Assembly (NCBI GenBank): GCA_900095875.1
Contig: LT608311.1
Span: 620,001-684,000, forward strand
Direction of reading: 5' to 3'
DNA from: Caecibacter massiliensis
Lineage (GTDB): Bacteria > Bacillota > Negativicutes > Veillonellales > Megasphaeraceae
Length of the DNA: 64,000 nt
A program made the position numbers and the translations under genes. This document shows positions 46,630-55,158 of the stretch, piece after piece (the stretch's first letter is position 1; each line of letters starts with the position of its first letter). The notes beneath the pieces are model-generated. The model saw only the letters and a list, made by a program, of their open reading frames with translations, was not told the origin of the DNA and ran no database searches.

Positions 46630-47703
46630 TTAATGTTGTTTTCTGAATTCATCCATGAAATCAGCCAGTGCCTGGCAGGCTTCTTCCGTGACGGCATTAT
46701 AAATCGAAGCCCGGCAGCCCCCCAACGACCGGTGACCCTTGATACCTATGAGATTCTGCCTGGCCCCGGCAGCAACGAATTCTTTTTCCAGATCTGCATT
46801 GCCTAGATTGAACGTAACATTCATAAGACTGCGCGAATCTTTCGTTGCATGCCCTGTATAAAAGCCCTGGCTACGATCGATTGCATCATAGACAATGGCC
46901 GCTTTTTTTTCATTGCGTTTCTGTATGGCCTGCAGTCCACCCTGATTTTCAATCCAGTGCAACACACGGTTGACAAAATAAATACAAAATACAGGCGGCG
47001 TATTATACGTCGAGTCGTGTTCTACAAACGTGCGATACGAAAGCATGGCCGGCAGATCTTCCCGTGCTTTCTGCAGCATGTCATCTTTTATGATGCCGAC
47101 GACCACGCCTGCCGGGCCGACATTTTTCTGTACGCCTGCATAGATATAATCGAATTGGCTTACATCTACGGGGCGTGAGAGAAAATCACTGGACATATCG
47201 CAGATCAGCGGCACATCCACGTGAGGAAAGGTCTTCCATTCCGTGCCGTGAATCGTGTTATTGCTGGTCATATAGACGTAGTCCGTCCCATCTTTTATCG
47301 TAAAGGTGCTTTCATCGGGAATATAGGAAAAATGGTCTTCCTTGCTGGAAGCGACTTCATAGACTTCTCCGTAATACGATGCCGCTTTCATCGCTTTATC
47401 TGACCAGACGCCCGTATTCAGATATCCTCCCCGCGTCTTCAGGAAGTTAGCACCATGCATGAGAAACTGCATGCTGCCGCCGCCCTGCATAAAAATGACA
47501 TGATACCCTTCAGGAATATGCATCAGCCGTTTCAGGACAGCTATGGTATCATCCTGCATATCCTGATATGCCGCACTGCGGTGACTGATTTCTACAATAC
47601 TCATACCCGTATGGTTAAAATCGAGAAATTCTGCCTGGACTTCTTTCAATACATCCAGCGGCATGGCCGAAGGCCCGGCATTAAAATTGTACACTCGTTC
47701 CAA
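46630..47703 (-). CDS. serC: Phosphoserine aminotransferase
   Basis: About 357 residues from a TTG at 47703, eight bases after AAGGAG; a GTG at 47712 overlaps that site too closely. The opening MERVYNFNAGPSAMPLDVLK is typical. The PLP lysine is in FDYIYAGVQKNVGPAG. The C-terminus has GHRSLGGCRASIYNA. It converts 3-phosphohydroxypyruvate and glutamate to phosphoserine. First gene of the serine operon, controlled by the T-box leader at 47713-48031. Confidence 0.95.
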   Translation of the reverse strand: MERVYNFNAGPSAMPLDVLKEVQAEFLDFNHTGMSIVEISHRSAAYQDMQDDTIAVLKRLMHIPEGYHVIFMQGGGSMQFLMHGANFLKTRGGYLNTGVWSDKAMKAASYYGEVYEVASSKEDHFSYIPDESTFTIKDGTDYVYMTSNNTIHGTEWKTFPHVDVPLICDMSSDFLSRPVDVSQFDYIYAGVQKNVGPAGVVVGIIKDDMLQKAREDLPAMLSYRTFVEHDSTYNTPPVFCIYFVNRVLHWIENQGGLQAIQKRNEKKAAIVYDAIDRSQGFYTGHATKDSRSLMNVTFNLGNADLEKEFVAAGARQNLIGIKGHRSLGGCRASIYNAVTEEACQALADFMDEFRKQH

Positions 47704-47736
47704 AATAATCACTCCTTACGGCAATGGAAAAAGACA

Positions 47737-47774
47737 TAAAAGGAGAAGCTCTCTCTTTGGGACGAGCTTCTCCT
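47737..47774 (-). terminator. Second (proximal) T-box terminator
   Basis: Arms AGGAGAAGCT / AGCTTCTCCT at 47741-47750 and 47765-47774, followed on the minus strand by TTTTATG. It lies 35 bases before the serC start. Confidence 0.85.
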
Positions 47775-47813
47775 TTCTCGCGGTACCACCCAATTTGCCG
47801 CCGGCTGGAAAAC

Positions 47814-47846
47814 AAAAAACTCCCGTCCCACTCAAGGGACGGGAGT
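47814..47846 (-). terminator. First (distal) T-box terminator
   Basis: Arms ACTCCCGTCCC / GGGACGGGAGT at 47819-47829 and 47836-47846, followed by TTTTTT on the minus strand. Confidence 0.88.
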
Positions 47847-48037
47847 CTGAATCCCGCGTTGCCACCCAACTTGCCATACGGCCAACTCTGACCGCTGTAC
47901 CGGGCGGACCCGTCAAATTCGTCATTTGCAGCTCCAGAGCGGAACGCCCTGCCAGTCTGCTGCCTCACACCATCCGGCAGCTCTCTGAAAGCCTGTACAG
48001 TTTGCTTCTCTATCATCGCCTCTGTGAAATTGAGTTC

Positions 48038-48066
48038 ATTATAAACACAAACGCCCTGCCTGTCAA
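48038..48066 (-). promoter_or_regulatory. Consensus promoter of the serine operon
   Basis: Minus strand: perfect -35 TTGACA, 17-base spacer, perfect -10 TATAAT, start near 48031 at the 5' end of the T-box leader. Between here and nrdJ (48192) nothing else is clear. Confidence 0.92.
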
Positions 48067-48191
48067 GACATTTTTCATCTAAACATGCACTTCCCCAACG
48101 TATGCATCACACCGGCCACCGGTCTCCTGGCTGGTGTTTTCTCCTTTAAACTCACAGCCCAGAGTCTGATGCCGGCTATTGGGAAGCATCA

Positions 48192-50459
48192 TCAATAGCA
48201 CTTACTCCAGCCACAGTTTTTGCACGTATTGCAGCCCCCTTCGAAGACCAGGGGTTCACCGCACTGGGGGCAGAAAATATTTTCGGCCCGTACCTTGTCC
48301 CGCGCCCGCGGTTTAACCGGTTTTACCTTCTTCGGCTTTTCATTGCCGGCATGAAGCTCATTCTGTACCTCATTGTACATATCAAGGAGGGCATTGCCTA
48401 CTGCCATGGGGCAGCAGGATCCCTTGCTCGTATCGCCCCGGGTAGAACGGCGGACCGAATAGCTCGGGCAGTTCCCCGTCGAATTGAGCTGGTCAATGAT
48501 AGTATAAATATCAATCCCTGCCCGGGCACTGATAGAAATCATGCGGGACAGGCCAATCATGAAATTATTGCAACCGCCTGTCGATCCTTTGCTGAGATAC
48601 GTTTCCAGCAAAGCGCCTGTTTCCGTATCAAAAAACGCAATACAATGGAGACTGCCGCAGCCCGTAACCAGTTTGCGCTTCTTGCCAATGACATCATCAT
48701 CGATAGCAACGATTTCACCACGTCCTAATCCGTCTCCGGCAACGGGCACTGTTTTTTCATCGACGTGAGTCGTAAGGATGCCGGCCCGTTTACAGCCATC
48801 ACGGAAAATCGTCACGCCTTTACAGCCGCTTTCATAGGCCCGCAGGTACAGGCGTTCCGTATCTTCTACTGTAAAGCTGTTGGGCACATTGACGGTAGAA
48901 CTGATAGACGCATCGATATGTTCCTGCCAGGCCGCCTGCATGGCAATCCGTTCCTGATAGGGAAGAGTCAGCGCCGTGACAAAATAATCCGGAAGCTGTC
49001 CGTCATCGGTCAGATGATGTTCTTTCATATAAGCTTCTACAATAGGCGTATAGACTTTATAATACACATCTGAACCGTGGAGCGATTCCGTTTTCCGTTC
49101 ATAATAATTAGCATAAATCGGTTCGATGCCACCAGAAATCCCCAGCATCGTCGAAAGCGTTCCCGTAGGGGCAATAGTCAGGAGCTGGGAATTGCGCAGT
49201 CCGTACTGGCGGACCAGTGCCGCCGTTTCTTCTGTCGTGTTGGCCTGGAAATAAGGCGTATTCATGATTTCTTCCACATGACACATATCGTATGCGCCCC
49301 GCTCGCTGGCAAGCTGTGCCGAGGCAGCAATAGCCGTATCAGCCATGGCAAAGCCTATTTCATGGCAAAATGCCACGGCTTCGGGACTGTCATAAGTCAG
49401 ACCCATCTTAATCAGCATGTCGCCCAGGCCCATGATTCCCAGACCAATCTGGCGCCACTGCTGTACACTGTCGCGCTGTTCCTGAAGGGGATGCAGGGGC
49501 AGTCCTTCTTCCAGCACGTCATTGAGGGCCCGGACGGCAATAGTGACACACCGTTTGAATTCCGTAAAGTCAAACGCCGCATCGGGCGTAAACGGGTGCT
49601 GGACAAACTGAGCCAGATTCATACTGCCCAAGAGACAGGATCCGCCCGCCGGCAGCGGTTCTTCCGCACAGGGATTGACACCGGAAAAAGAAAATTCCTT
49701 CGTATTGGCCAGCAGGTTCCAGTTCCGGATGCGGTCCCAGAACAGAGCCCCCGGTTCTGCATAGTCCCAGTTCGTTTCTGCCAGCAAGTGAAAGACATCG
49801 GCGGCCTGGACCATCGTTTCGATAGTCTGCCCCGTTTCCTGACGCGTAAAATGAAGGCGGAACGTCTTATGTTCTTTTACGGCCTGCATAAATTCATCGC
49901 TCAGACGGACGGATATATTGGCTTTGGTCACTTTATTCAAATCGGTTTTCAATTTGATGAAATCAATGACATCGGGATGGCTGCAGTCAATCGAAATCAT
50001 GAGGGCGCCACGGCGGCCATTCTGTCCAATCAGTTCCGTAACCAGCGAATACAGGGTCATAAAGGAGATGGAACCGCTCGTTTCCTTCGCTGCGTTATTG
50101 ATGCGCGCGCCTTTCGGACTGAGACTGGAAATATCGATGCCACAGCCGCCGCCATAGCTGTAAGTCCGGGCCAGTTTGCCTGCCCGGTCAAAAATGCTTT
50201 CAATATTGTCCTCTGGCGGCATCATGACATAACAGTTGGACAGGGTGATTTTTTTCCCTTCGTATTCCAACCCCCTGTTGGCCAGGATGCGCCCGCCGAA
50301 CAGGAATTTCTGCTGCTGCAGCAATTCTGCCACTTCCGCATCATGCCCACTGACGCGATCCAGCCAGTGATCAAAATTTTCCCCATTATTACAGTACTTA
50401 TTTTTCCAGATGTCGAGGCCAAGCTGATTGTCCGCGCCAAGCCATTCTTTTTCATCCAT
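48192..50459 (-). CDS. nrdJ: Adenosylcobalamin-dependent (class II) ribonucleotide reductase
   Basis: About 755 residues from the ATG at 50459 behind GGAGG; a longer frame to 50504 lacks a site. Class II features: LSNCYVMMPPEDNIES, YGGGCGIDISSLSPKGARIN, the NPCAEEPLPAGGSCLLG active-site region and IAPTGTLSTMLGISGG. A C-terminal zinc-ribbon-like end holds CPQCGEPL and CKNCGWSKC. The enzyme makes deoxyribonucleotides with or without oxygen, using vitamin B12. No NrdA/B genes are seen. Its promoter carries a palindrome that could be a control site. Confidence 0.94.
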   Translation of the reverse strand: MDEKEWLGADNQLGLDIWKNKYCNNGENFDHWLDRVSGHDAEVAELLQQQKFLFGGRILANRGLEYEGKKITLSNCYVMMPPEDNIESIFDRAGKLARTYSYGGGCGIDISSLSPKGARINNAAKETSGSISFMTLYSLVTELIGQNGRRGALMISIDCSHPDVIDFIKLKTDLNKVTKANISVRLSDEFMQAVKEHKTFRLHFTRQETGQTIETMVQAADVFHLLAETNWDYAEPGALFWDRIRNWNLLANTKEFSFSGVNPCAEEPLPAGGSCLLGSMNLAQFVQHPFTPDAAFDFTEFKRCVTIAVRALNDVLEEGLPLHPLQEQRDSVQQWRQIGLGIMGLGDMLIKMGLTYDSPEAVAFCHEIGFAMADTAIAASAQLASERGAYDMCHVEEIMNTPYFQANTTEETAALVRQYGLRNSQLLTIAPTGTLSTMLGISGGIEPIYANYYERKTESLHGSDVYYKVYTPIVEAYMKEHHLTDDGQLPDYFVTALTLPYQERIAMQAAWQEHIDASISSTVNVPNSFTVEDTERLYLRAYESGCKGVTIFRDGCKRAGILTTHVDEKTVPVAGDGLGRGEIVAIDDDVIGKKRKLVTGCGSLHCIAFFDTETGALLETYLSKGSTGGCNNFMIGLSRMISISARAGIDIYTIIDQLNSTGNCPSYSVRRSTRGDTSKGSCCPMAVGNALLDMYNEVQNELHAGNEKPKKVKPVKPRARDKVRAENIFCPQCGEPLVFEGGCNTCKNCGWSKCY

Positions 50460-50514
50460 AACGATTCCTCCATAGAACGCCGCAAAGATCCGATATATTG
50501 TCATTTGTTGGTAA

Positions 50515-50540
50515 TTTGCATACCATATGTAGTATGCAAA
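50515..50540 (-). promoter_or_regulatory. Palindrome in the nrdJ leader
   Basis: TTTGCATAC / GTATGCAAA, nine-base arms separated by eight bases, at about +5 to +30 of the predicted nrdJ transcript. It could be a repressor operator. It does not resemble the NrdR box I know. Confidence 0.55.
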
Positions 50541-50551
50541 AATCTGACTCT

Positions 50552-50580
50552 ATGATACCAGAGCCCCCGCCGACCGTCAA
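50552..50580 (-). promoter_or_regulatory. Promoter of nrdJ
   Basis: Minus strand: -35 TTGACG, 17-base spacer, -10 TATCAT, start near 50545. Confidence 0.8.
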
Positions 50581-50644
50581 GACAAAAAGAAAACATATAC
50601 CATACTGTTCATAGGACACTGGCCACGTCTTTTCTGCCAGTCAG

Positions 50645-51592
50645 TCACACATTTTCTTCCAAAAAATCTGTCACGGTCCGCACATATTCCCGGCGGTCTG
50701 TTTCAATAGCAGCCGCATGGGGCGAATCACGAAACACATGAAGATATTTATGTCCGCTGCCACACTGGTCGTACAGGCTCTGCGCCGTTTTGACCGGTAC
50801 CAGCGTATCGGCACTGCCATGAAGGAACAGGACCGGTACTTTTATAAAGTGCACGGCATGGGCCGGTTCGATGGAAGAGACGAGCTTATGTGTATGAACG
50901 AGCATCGCTGCCTGGAAAAAAGGGTCGAGCAGATCATAACCGAGTACGAGGTTTTTATCTCCTGTCCAGTCCATCAGCTTTTCTCTGCCCATAGAAATGA
51001 TATTTCCATAGGAACTGTCGGCAATGACAAAAGCCACCTGCTGCTGACGGTCACTGCCGGCATACAACAATGCCATAGCCGCCCCCAGGGAAATGCCGTG
51101 CAGGCCGATGACAGCCTGAGGATCTTTTCTGCGGAGCCACTGCATCCACATTTCCATATCCTCCGGTTCGGACAACCCCCAATCGGTATGGGCTCCTTCA
51201 CTTTCTCCATGGCCCCGCTGGTCAATGAGCAGGACATTATATCCCAGGTTCTGATATATGGGAACATACCCAAGACACATGGAACGGTTCTGATACAGGC
51301 CATGGAGAAGGATAACCGTTTTATGAGAATGACTGGTGCTGGCAATGTAGGTTCCCCGTAAAATGGTCCCATCCGGGGCATTGACACGGACAGCTTCCCA
51401 TTGCCGTTCTTTCTCCAGGACGCGTATGGGCGCTACATGCCGTGAATTATTCCGTATTCCCAGAATCTGGTCCCAGGGGGCTTCACGGAATTCATTATAT
51501 GCCAGATTGCCCGCATAGGCACCGGCTGCAGTGGCGAGTACGATAAGGACAGCTGCCAGGCCGGCTATCCCTTTTAGTATACTGCGTATCAT
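50645..51592 (-). CDS. Alpha/beta hydrolase, membrane-anchored
   Basis: 315 residues. N-terminal hydrophobic segment (IAGLAAVLIVLATAAGAYA) acts as anchor or signal. The oxyanion region is ILLHGLYQNRSMCLG, DQRGHGESEGAHTDWG follows, and the nucleophile elbow reads GLHGISLGAAMALL. The catalytic acid and His are in FLHGSADTLVPV and DSPHAAAIE. It resembles esterase-type hydrolases with an extracytoplasmic catalytic domain. The substrate is unknown. It stands alone between nrdJ and the pyrR terminator. Confidence 0.82.
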   Translation of the reverse strand: MIRSILKGIAGLAAVLIVLATAAGAYAGNLAYNEFREAPWDQILGIRNNSRHVAPIRVLEKERQWEAVRVNAPDGTILRGTYIASTSHSHKTVILLHGLYQNRSMCLGYVPIYQNLGYNVLLIDQRGHGESEGAHTDWGLSEPEDMEMWMQWLRRKDPQAVIGLHGISLGAAMALLYAGSDRQQQVAFVIADSSYGNIISMGREKLMDWTGDKNLVLGYDLLDPFFQAAMLVHTHKLVSSIEPAHAVHFIKVPVLFLHGSADTLVPVKTAQSLYDQCGSGHKYLHVFRDSPHAAAIETDRREYVRTVTDFLEENV

Positions 51593-51686
51593 GAGTCATT
51601 CCTCCTTCTGACGACAGAGGCATCGCCCCTCCGCTATGGCCTTTATCATACGCCATGGAGTTCACTTCAGGTCAAGGACATGTCGT

Positions 51687-52263
<577 letters not shown>

Positions 52264-53178
52264 TTAACGACGTTCCGCCTGCTGCAGGCAGGCCATAAAA
52301 TCAGCCGGTGCCGGTGCTTCAAAATGCATAGTCTCTCCCGTAACCGGATGAACCAGATTCAGACAATGAGAATGCAGTGCCTGCCCTTCAATGGGAAAAT
52401 GGTCTTTTTTAAATCCATACAACGGGTCATTGACTACGGGATGATGGATATATGCCATGTGGACACGGATCTGATGAGTCCGCCCCGTTTCCAATTTGCA
52501 TTCTACCCATGTATAATCTCCAAACCGTTTCAATACCCGGAAATGGGTCACCGCTTCCCGGCCGCCTTTAACGATTACGGCCATCTTAATCCGGTCTTTG
52601 GGATGACGCCCGATAGGCGCATCGATAGTCCCCCGTTCTTCTACGATATTGCCATGAACGAGTGCCCAGTATGTCCGGTGTGCCGTATGAGCTTTGATTT
52701 GCTCTGCCAGTCCACGATGTGCTTCATCCGTCTTGGCCGCTACTATGACACCAGACGTGTCCTTATCCAGCCGATGTACGATACCCGGCCGGATGACGCC
52801 GTTAATACCGGATAATTCCCCTTTGCAATGGAACAGGAGCGCATTGACCAGCGTCCCATCCGGATTGCCCGCTGCCGGATGCACAACCATGCCCCGGGCT
52901 TTATTGACGACGATGATATGGGAATCTTCGTAAAGAATATCGAGGGGAATATCCTGCGGCTCTGCTTTCAGTTCTTCCTGAACGACCAGCCGCACGGCTA
53001 TGGCGTCACCGGGACAGAGGCGGTAATTCGGTTTGACCGGCCGACCATTGACGGTCCCGTCTCCGTCTTCAATGAGCTGGCGGGAAAAGCTGCGGGAAAG
53101 AGAAAGTTCTTTCGACAAATAGGCATCAAACCGCTTACCCGCATCAGCAGCCGATGCTTCCAACAACCGTGTTTCCAT
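52264..53178 (-). CDS. rluD: RluD-family pseudouridine synthase
   Basis: About 304 residues from the ATG at 53178, behind GGAGG; a longer frame to 53220 overlaps lspA. An N-terminal S4 domain (residues 10-75) is followed by the catalytic domain with HRLDKDTSG, whose Asp is catalytic, and a typical KLETGRTHQIRVHMAYI. It modifies uridines in 23S rRNA; the exact site is not determined from sequence. The lspA-rluD-pyrR order matches B. subtilis. Confidence 0.9.
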   Translation of the reverse strand: METRLLEASAADAGKRFDAYLSKELSLSRSFSRQLIEDGDGTVNGRPVKPNYRLCPGDAIAVRLVVQEELKAEPQDIPLDILYEDSHIIVVNKARGMVVHPAAGNPDGTLVNALLFHCKGELSGINGVIRPGIVHRLDKDTSGVIVAAKTDEAHRGLAEQIKAHTAHRTYWALVHGNIVEERGTIDAPIGRHPKDRIKMAVIVKGGREAVTHFRVLKRFGDYTWVECKLETGRTHQIRVHMAYIHHPVVNDPLYGFKKDHFPIEGQALHSHCLNLVHPVTGETMHFEAPAPADFMACLQQAERR

Positions 53179-53189
53179 GAGTTCCTCCG

Positions 53190-53624
53190 TCAATCTGAAT
53201 GATGAGTCCAGCAATACCACAATAACAAAGCCACTCCGGCAACGATACCTATATCTGCCACATTAAAGACAGGCCAGATACGGAAATCAAAGAAATCAGT
53301 GACTGCCCCCCGTAAAAACCGGTCCAGGGCATTTCCCAGGGCACCGCCCAACAGCAGGCCGGCGCCTGTATACACCCAGCCGTTTTGAGGCAGTTTTTTC
53401 CGGAACAGGCCATACAGCACAAATAACAACAGGGCAATAGCGAGAAAAACCCAGCGCTGATTTTCTAAAATGCCAAAAGCTGCCCCTTTATTCAATATAT
53501 ATGTAATATGAAAAAATCCCGGCAGAACCGGAATCGATTCGTGAAGTTCCATGCACTGGCGGATCCATACTTTGCTGCCCTGATCTAACAGGGTTACCAG
53601 CAGTGCAATAGCAAAAACGTACAC
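53190..53624 (-). CDS. lspA: Lipoprotein signal peptidase II
   Basis: About 144 residues. I prefer the GTG at 53624, six bases after GGAGG; a GTG two codons earlier (53630) lies directly on that site. Four membrane helices. The catalytic Asp pair lies in GGALGNALDRFLRG and FNVADIGIVAGVA. The enzyme cleaves signal peptides of lipoproteins in the inner membrane. It is first in lspA-rluD-pyrR and has its own promoter. It would process lipoproteins such as the OmpH-like protein at 20854. Confidence 0.93.
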   Translation of the reverse strand: MYVFAIALLVTLLDQGSKVWIRQCMELHESIPVLPGFFHITYILNKGAAFGILENQRWVFLAIALLLFVLYGLFRKKLPQNGWVYTGAGLLLGGALGNALDRFLRGAVTDFFDFRIWPVFNVADIGIVAGVALLLWYCWTHHSD

Positions 53625-53677
53625 AAACACCCTCCTGCCGCAAAACTGCAGGCAATATATAAAATCTGACCGACATT

Positions 53678-53706
53678 ATCCTATCATAGAAATGTCCCAC
53701 TAGCAA
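53678..53706 (-). promoter_or_regulatory. Probable promoter of lspA
   Basis: Minus strand: -35 TTGCTA, 17-base spacer, -10 TAGGAT. Confidence 0.6.
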
Positions 53707-53742
53707 GAAGCGGCTTTCCGGCTTCGCTCCTCCCCCGTACAG

Positions 53743-53776
53743 AAAAAGACCGCCGCACATGGGCGCGGCGGTCTTT
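53743..53776 (-). terminator. Terminator of the ferredoxin gene
   Basis: Arms GACCGCCGC / GCGGCGGTC with A and T runs at both sides; the minus-strand tail is TTTTTCTG. It lies 16 bases after the ferredoxin stop and could also act in the other direction. Confidence 0.88.
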
Positions 53777-53792
53777 TAAACGAGCTATCGGC

Positions 53793-53957
53793 TTATTCAG
53801 CGGAGATAGCACCGGTCGGACATACGGATTCGCAAGAACCGCAGTCGATGCAGGCGTCAGTAACAACGTACTTCGTTTCGCCTTCTTCGATAGCACCGGT
53901 CGGGCAAGCGCCTGCGCAGGAACCGCATTTTACGCATTCATCAGAAATTACATGCAT
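53793..53957 (-). CDS. 2[4Fe-4S] ferredoxin, 54 residues
   Basis: A 54-codon gene, short enough to be missed by length cut-offs. It starts MHVISDECVKCGSCAGACPT and contains two CxxCxxCxxxCP clusters (Cys8, 11, 14, 18 and Cys36, 39, 42, 46), the bacterial 2[4Fe-4S] ferredoxin pattern. It carries electrons for low-potential reactions in the cytoplasm. GGAGGTG precedes the ATG at 53957. It has its own promoter and terminator, so it is a single-gene unit. The codon use is biased, consistent with high expression. Confidence 0.95.
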   Translation of the reverse strand: MHVISDECVKCGSCAGACPTGAIEEGETKYVVTDACIDCGSCESVCPTGAISAE

Positions 53958-54011
53958 GTTTTTCACCTCCAGAAAATTATGAGCAGGGAGTAACTCCCTT
54001 CATCTCGTCCA

Positions 54012-54039
54012 TTATTACACGAATGATTTAAAATGTCAA
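54012..54039 (-). promoter_or_regulatory. Promoter of the ferredoxin gene
   Basis: Minus strand: perfect -35 TTGACA, 16-base spacer, -10 TAATAA. A small palindrome GGGAGTTACTCCC lies in the leader. Confidence 0.7.
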
Positions 54040-54130
54040 TCAAGACCGTAACAGTGCAGTTTCCTGCCCTTTCGGACAGATTAAGCCTGGCAGGCATTTA
54101 AAAATTTTTTCTGCTTATTTCGCTCATATG

Positions 54131-54279
54131 TAGAAAAAGAACCGGCGAGGGGAGCCGGTTCTCTTCTGGTAAAGCATCATCGGGGGAAGACGATACTTTA
54201 TGGTCAAAGATATAAGATAGGGGTGTTCGAGGGGTATATGAACAACTTATATCTTCAACAAGTCGTAGATTCTTTCTAC
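54131..54279 (-). ncRNA. Candidate structured small RNA
   Basis: About 150 bases with a promoter, three hairpins and a terminator in series. Hairpin 1 at the 5' end is GTAGA-AAGAA-TCTAC (54265-54279). Hairpin 2 pairs AAGATATAAG with CTTATATCTT (54207-54216, 54246-54255) and encloses TGTTC / GAACA. Hairpin 3 pairs 12 bases including G-U pairs (54170-54181, 54189-54200). The terminator is AGAACCGGC / GCCGGTTCT (54138-54162) followed by TTTTTC. I do not recognise the family. A 65-codon frame crosses all hairpins and is unlikely to be translated. Confidence 0.55.
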
Positions 54280-54285
54280 ATGTAT

Positions 54286-54313
54286 ATAATACCAAGTATT
54301 TTTTAAAAGTAAA
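54286..54313 (-). promoter_or_regulatory. Promoter of the candidate small RNA
   Basis: Minus strand: -35 TTTACT, 16-base spacer, -10 TATTAT, start near 54279, exactly at hairpin 1. Confidence 0.5.
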
Positions 54314-54406
54314 TGAAAATAAGATTAAAATTAGATTAAATTTTACTTTTTTTATTTCCCATTCTAATTGTAAACATTCTATATATGAGTTAATGTCAAA
54401 TTATAG

Positions 54407-54435
54407 TACAAAAAGCGGCATATGTAATGTATAAT
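54407..54435 (+). promoter_or_regulatory. Probable promoter of the response regulator gene
   Basis: Plus strand: -10 TATAAT at 54430-54435 with a weak -35 TACAAA 17 bases upstream. Confidence 0.5.
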
Positions 54436-54474
54436 ATAGAAAGCAGAGATGTTCGCCTGAAAGGAGCTGATAGA

Positions 54475-55158
54475 ATGAGCGGAAGATCTCATATATTAAT
54501 CGTTGAAGATGAAAAACAAATCGCCCGCTTCATCCAGATGGAGCTGGAGCATGAAGGATATGAGTGTGATATCGAATATAATGGCACCAAGGCCATGGAA
54601 CGCATCGGCCAGAACCATTTCGACCTCATCCTGCTAGATATCATGCTGCCCGATGTAGACGGTCTGACACTGTGTCAGCGTACGCGGGAAATCTCCAATG
54701 TCCCCATCATGTTCCTGTCAGCCAAAGACGATGTGGAAACCAAAGTCGCCGGCCTCGACATGGGTGGTAATGATTATCTGACCAAGCCTTTCAACAGTAA
54801 AGAACTACTAGCCCGCATCCGCGTCCTGCTCCGCGACCGAAACACAGACAAATCGTCAGAAAACTTCCTCCATCTCCAGGATATGACTCTGTATCTGGAT
54901 CGCCATGAGGTGGAAGTTGCCGGCCGCAAACTACTATTGACGAAAAAGGAATTTGAACTGCTCACGTATCTCCTGCGCAACAAAAACATCGTCCTGACGC
55001 GGGAAAAAATACTGGAAGAAGTCTGGGGGTATGACTATGCCGGTGACACCAACGTCGTCGATGTCTATATCCGGTATATCCGCGGTAAAATAGGGCAGAC
55101 GGACAGCAAAAAATATATTCATACCGTACGTGGGGTAGGTTATGTGGCAAAAGATTAA
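54475..55158 (+). CDS. OmpR/PhoB-family response regulator
   Basis: About 227 residues from the ATG at 54475, behind AAAGGAG; the upstream in-frame ATG at 54427 overlaps the promoter. The receiver domain (1-120) has the acidic pair in ILIVEDEKQ, phosphorylated Asp55 in DLILLDIMLPD and the conserved Lys in GNDYLTKPF. The C-terminal winged helix (130-227) contains EILEEVWGYDYAGDTNVVDVYI in pieces. The kinase overlaps its end by 17 bases. It resembles ArlR/CsrR-type regulators; targets are unknown. Confidence 0.93.
   Translation: MSGRSHILIVEDEKQIARFIQMELEHEGYECDIEYNGTKAMERIGQNHFDLILLDIMLPDVDGLTLCQRTREISNVPIMFLSAKDDVETKVAGLDMGGNDYLTKPFNSKELLARIRVLLRDRNTDKSSENFLHLQDMTLYLDRHEVEVAGRKLLLTKKEFELLTYLLRNKNIVLTREKILEEVWGYDYAGDTNVVDVYIRYIRGKIGQTDSKKYIHTVRGVGYVAKD

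Larger units (their letters stand above)
47713..48031 (-). promoter_or_regulatory. Serine-type T-box leader with two terminator/antiterminator units
   Basis: The leader has one stem I region (GATGATAGAGAAG near its 5' end, then AGAGAGCTGCCGG and GGTGTGAGGCAGC), with a likely specifier TCC (Ser) at 47941-47943 followed by CTCTGGAGCTGC. Two T-box consensus elements follow: GGGTGGCAACGCGGG at 47853-47867 and GGGTGGTACCGCG at 47779-47791. Each precedes its own terminator hairpin and CGTCCC antiterminator partner. Only about 20 bases separate the first terminator from the second T-box, so there is no second stem I. Uncharged tRNA-Ser should stabilise the antiterminators and allow serC-serA expression. 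Confidence 0.9.

Noticed and set aside
47681-48016. Minus-strand open frame covering the T-box leader
   Set aside because: It runs through the T-box and both terminators and has no protein character.
48067-48191. Terminator after nrdJ
   Set aside because: Partly complementary CACCAGCC and GGCCGGTG segments are present, but there is no stable stem with a T-run.
50460-50644. Cobalamin riboswitch upstream of B12-dependent nrdJ
   Set aside because: The leader is only about 85 bases, too short for the riboswitch, and shows just a palindrome.
54098-54295. 65-codon minus-strand frame in the small-RNA region
   Set aside because: It crosses all hairpins and the terminator and begins upstream of the predicted transcript start, so it is unlikely to be translated.
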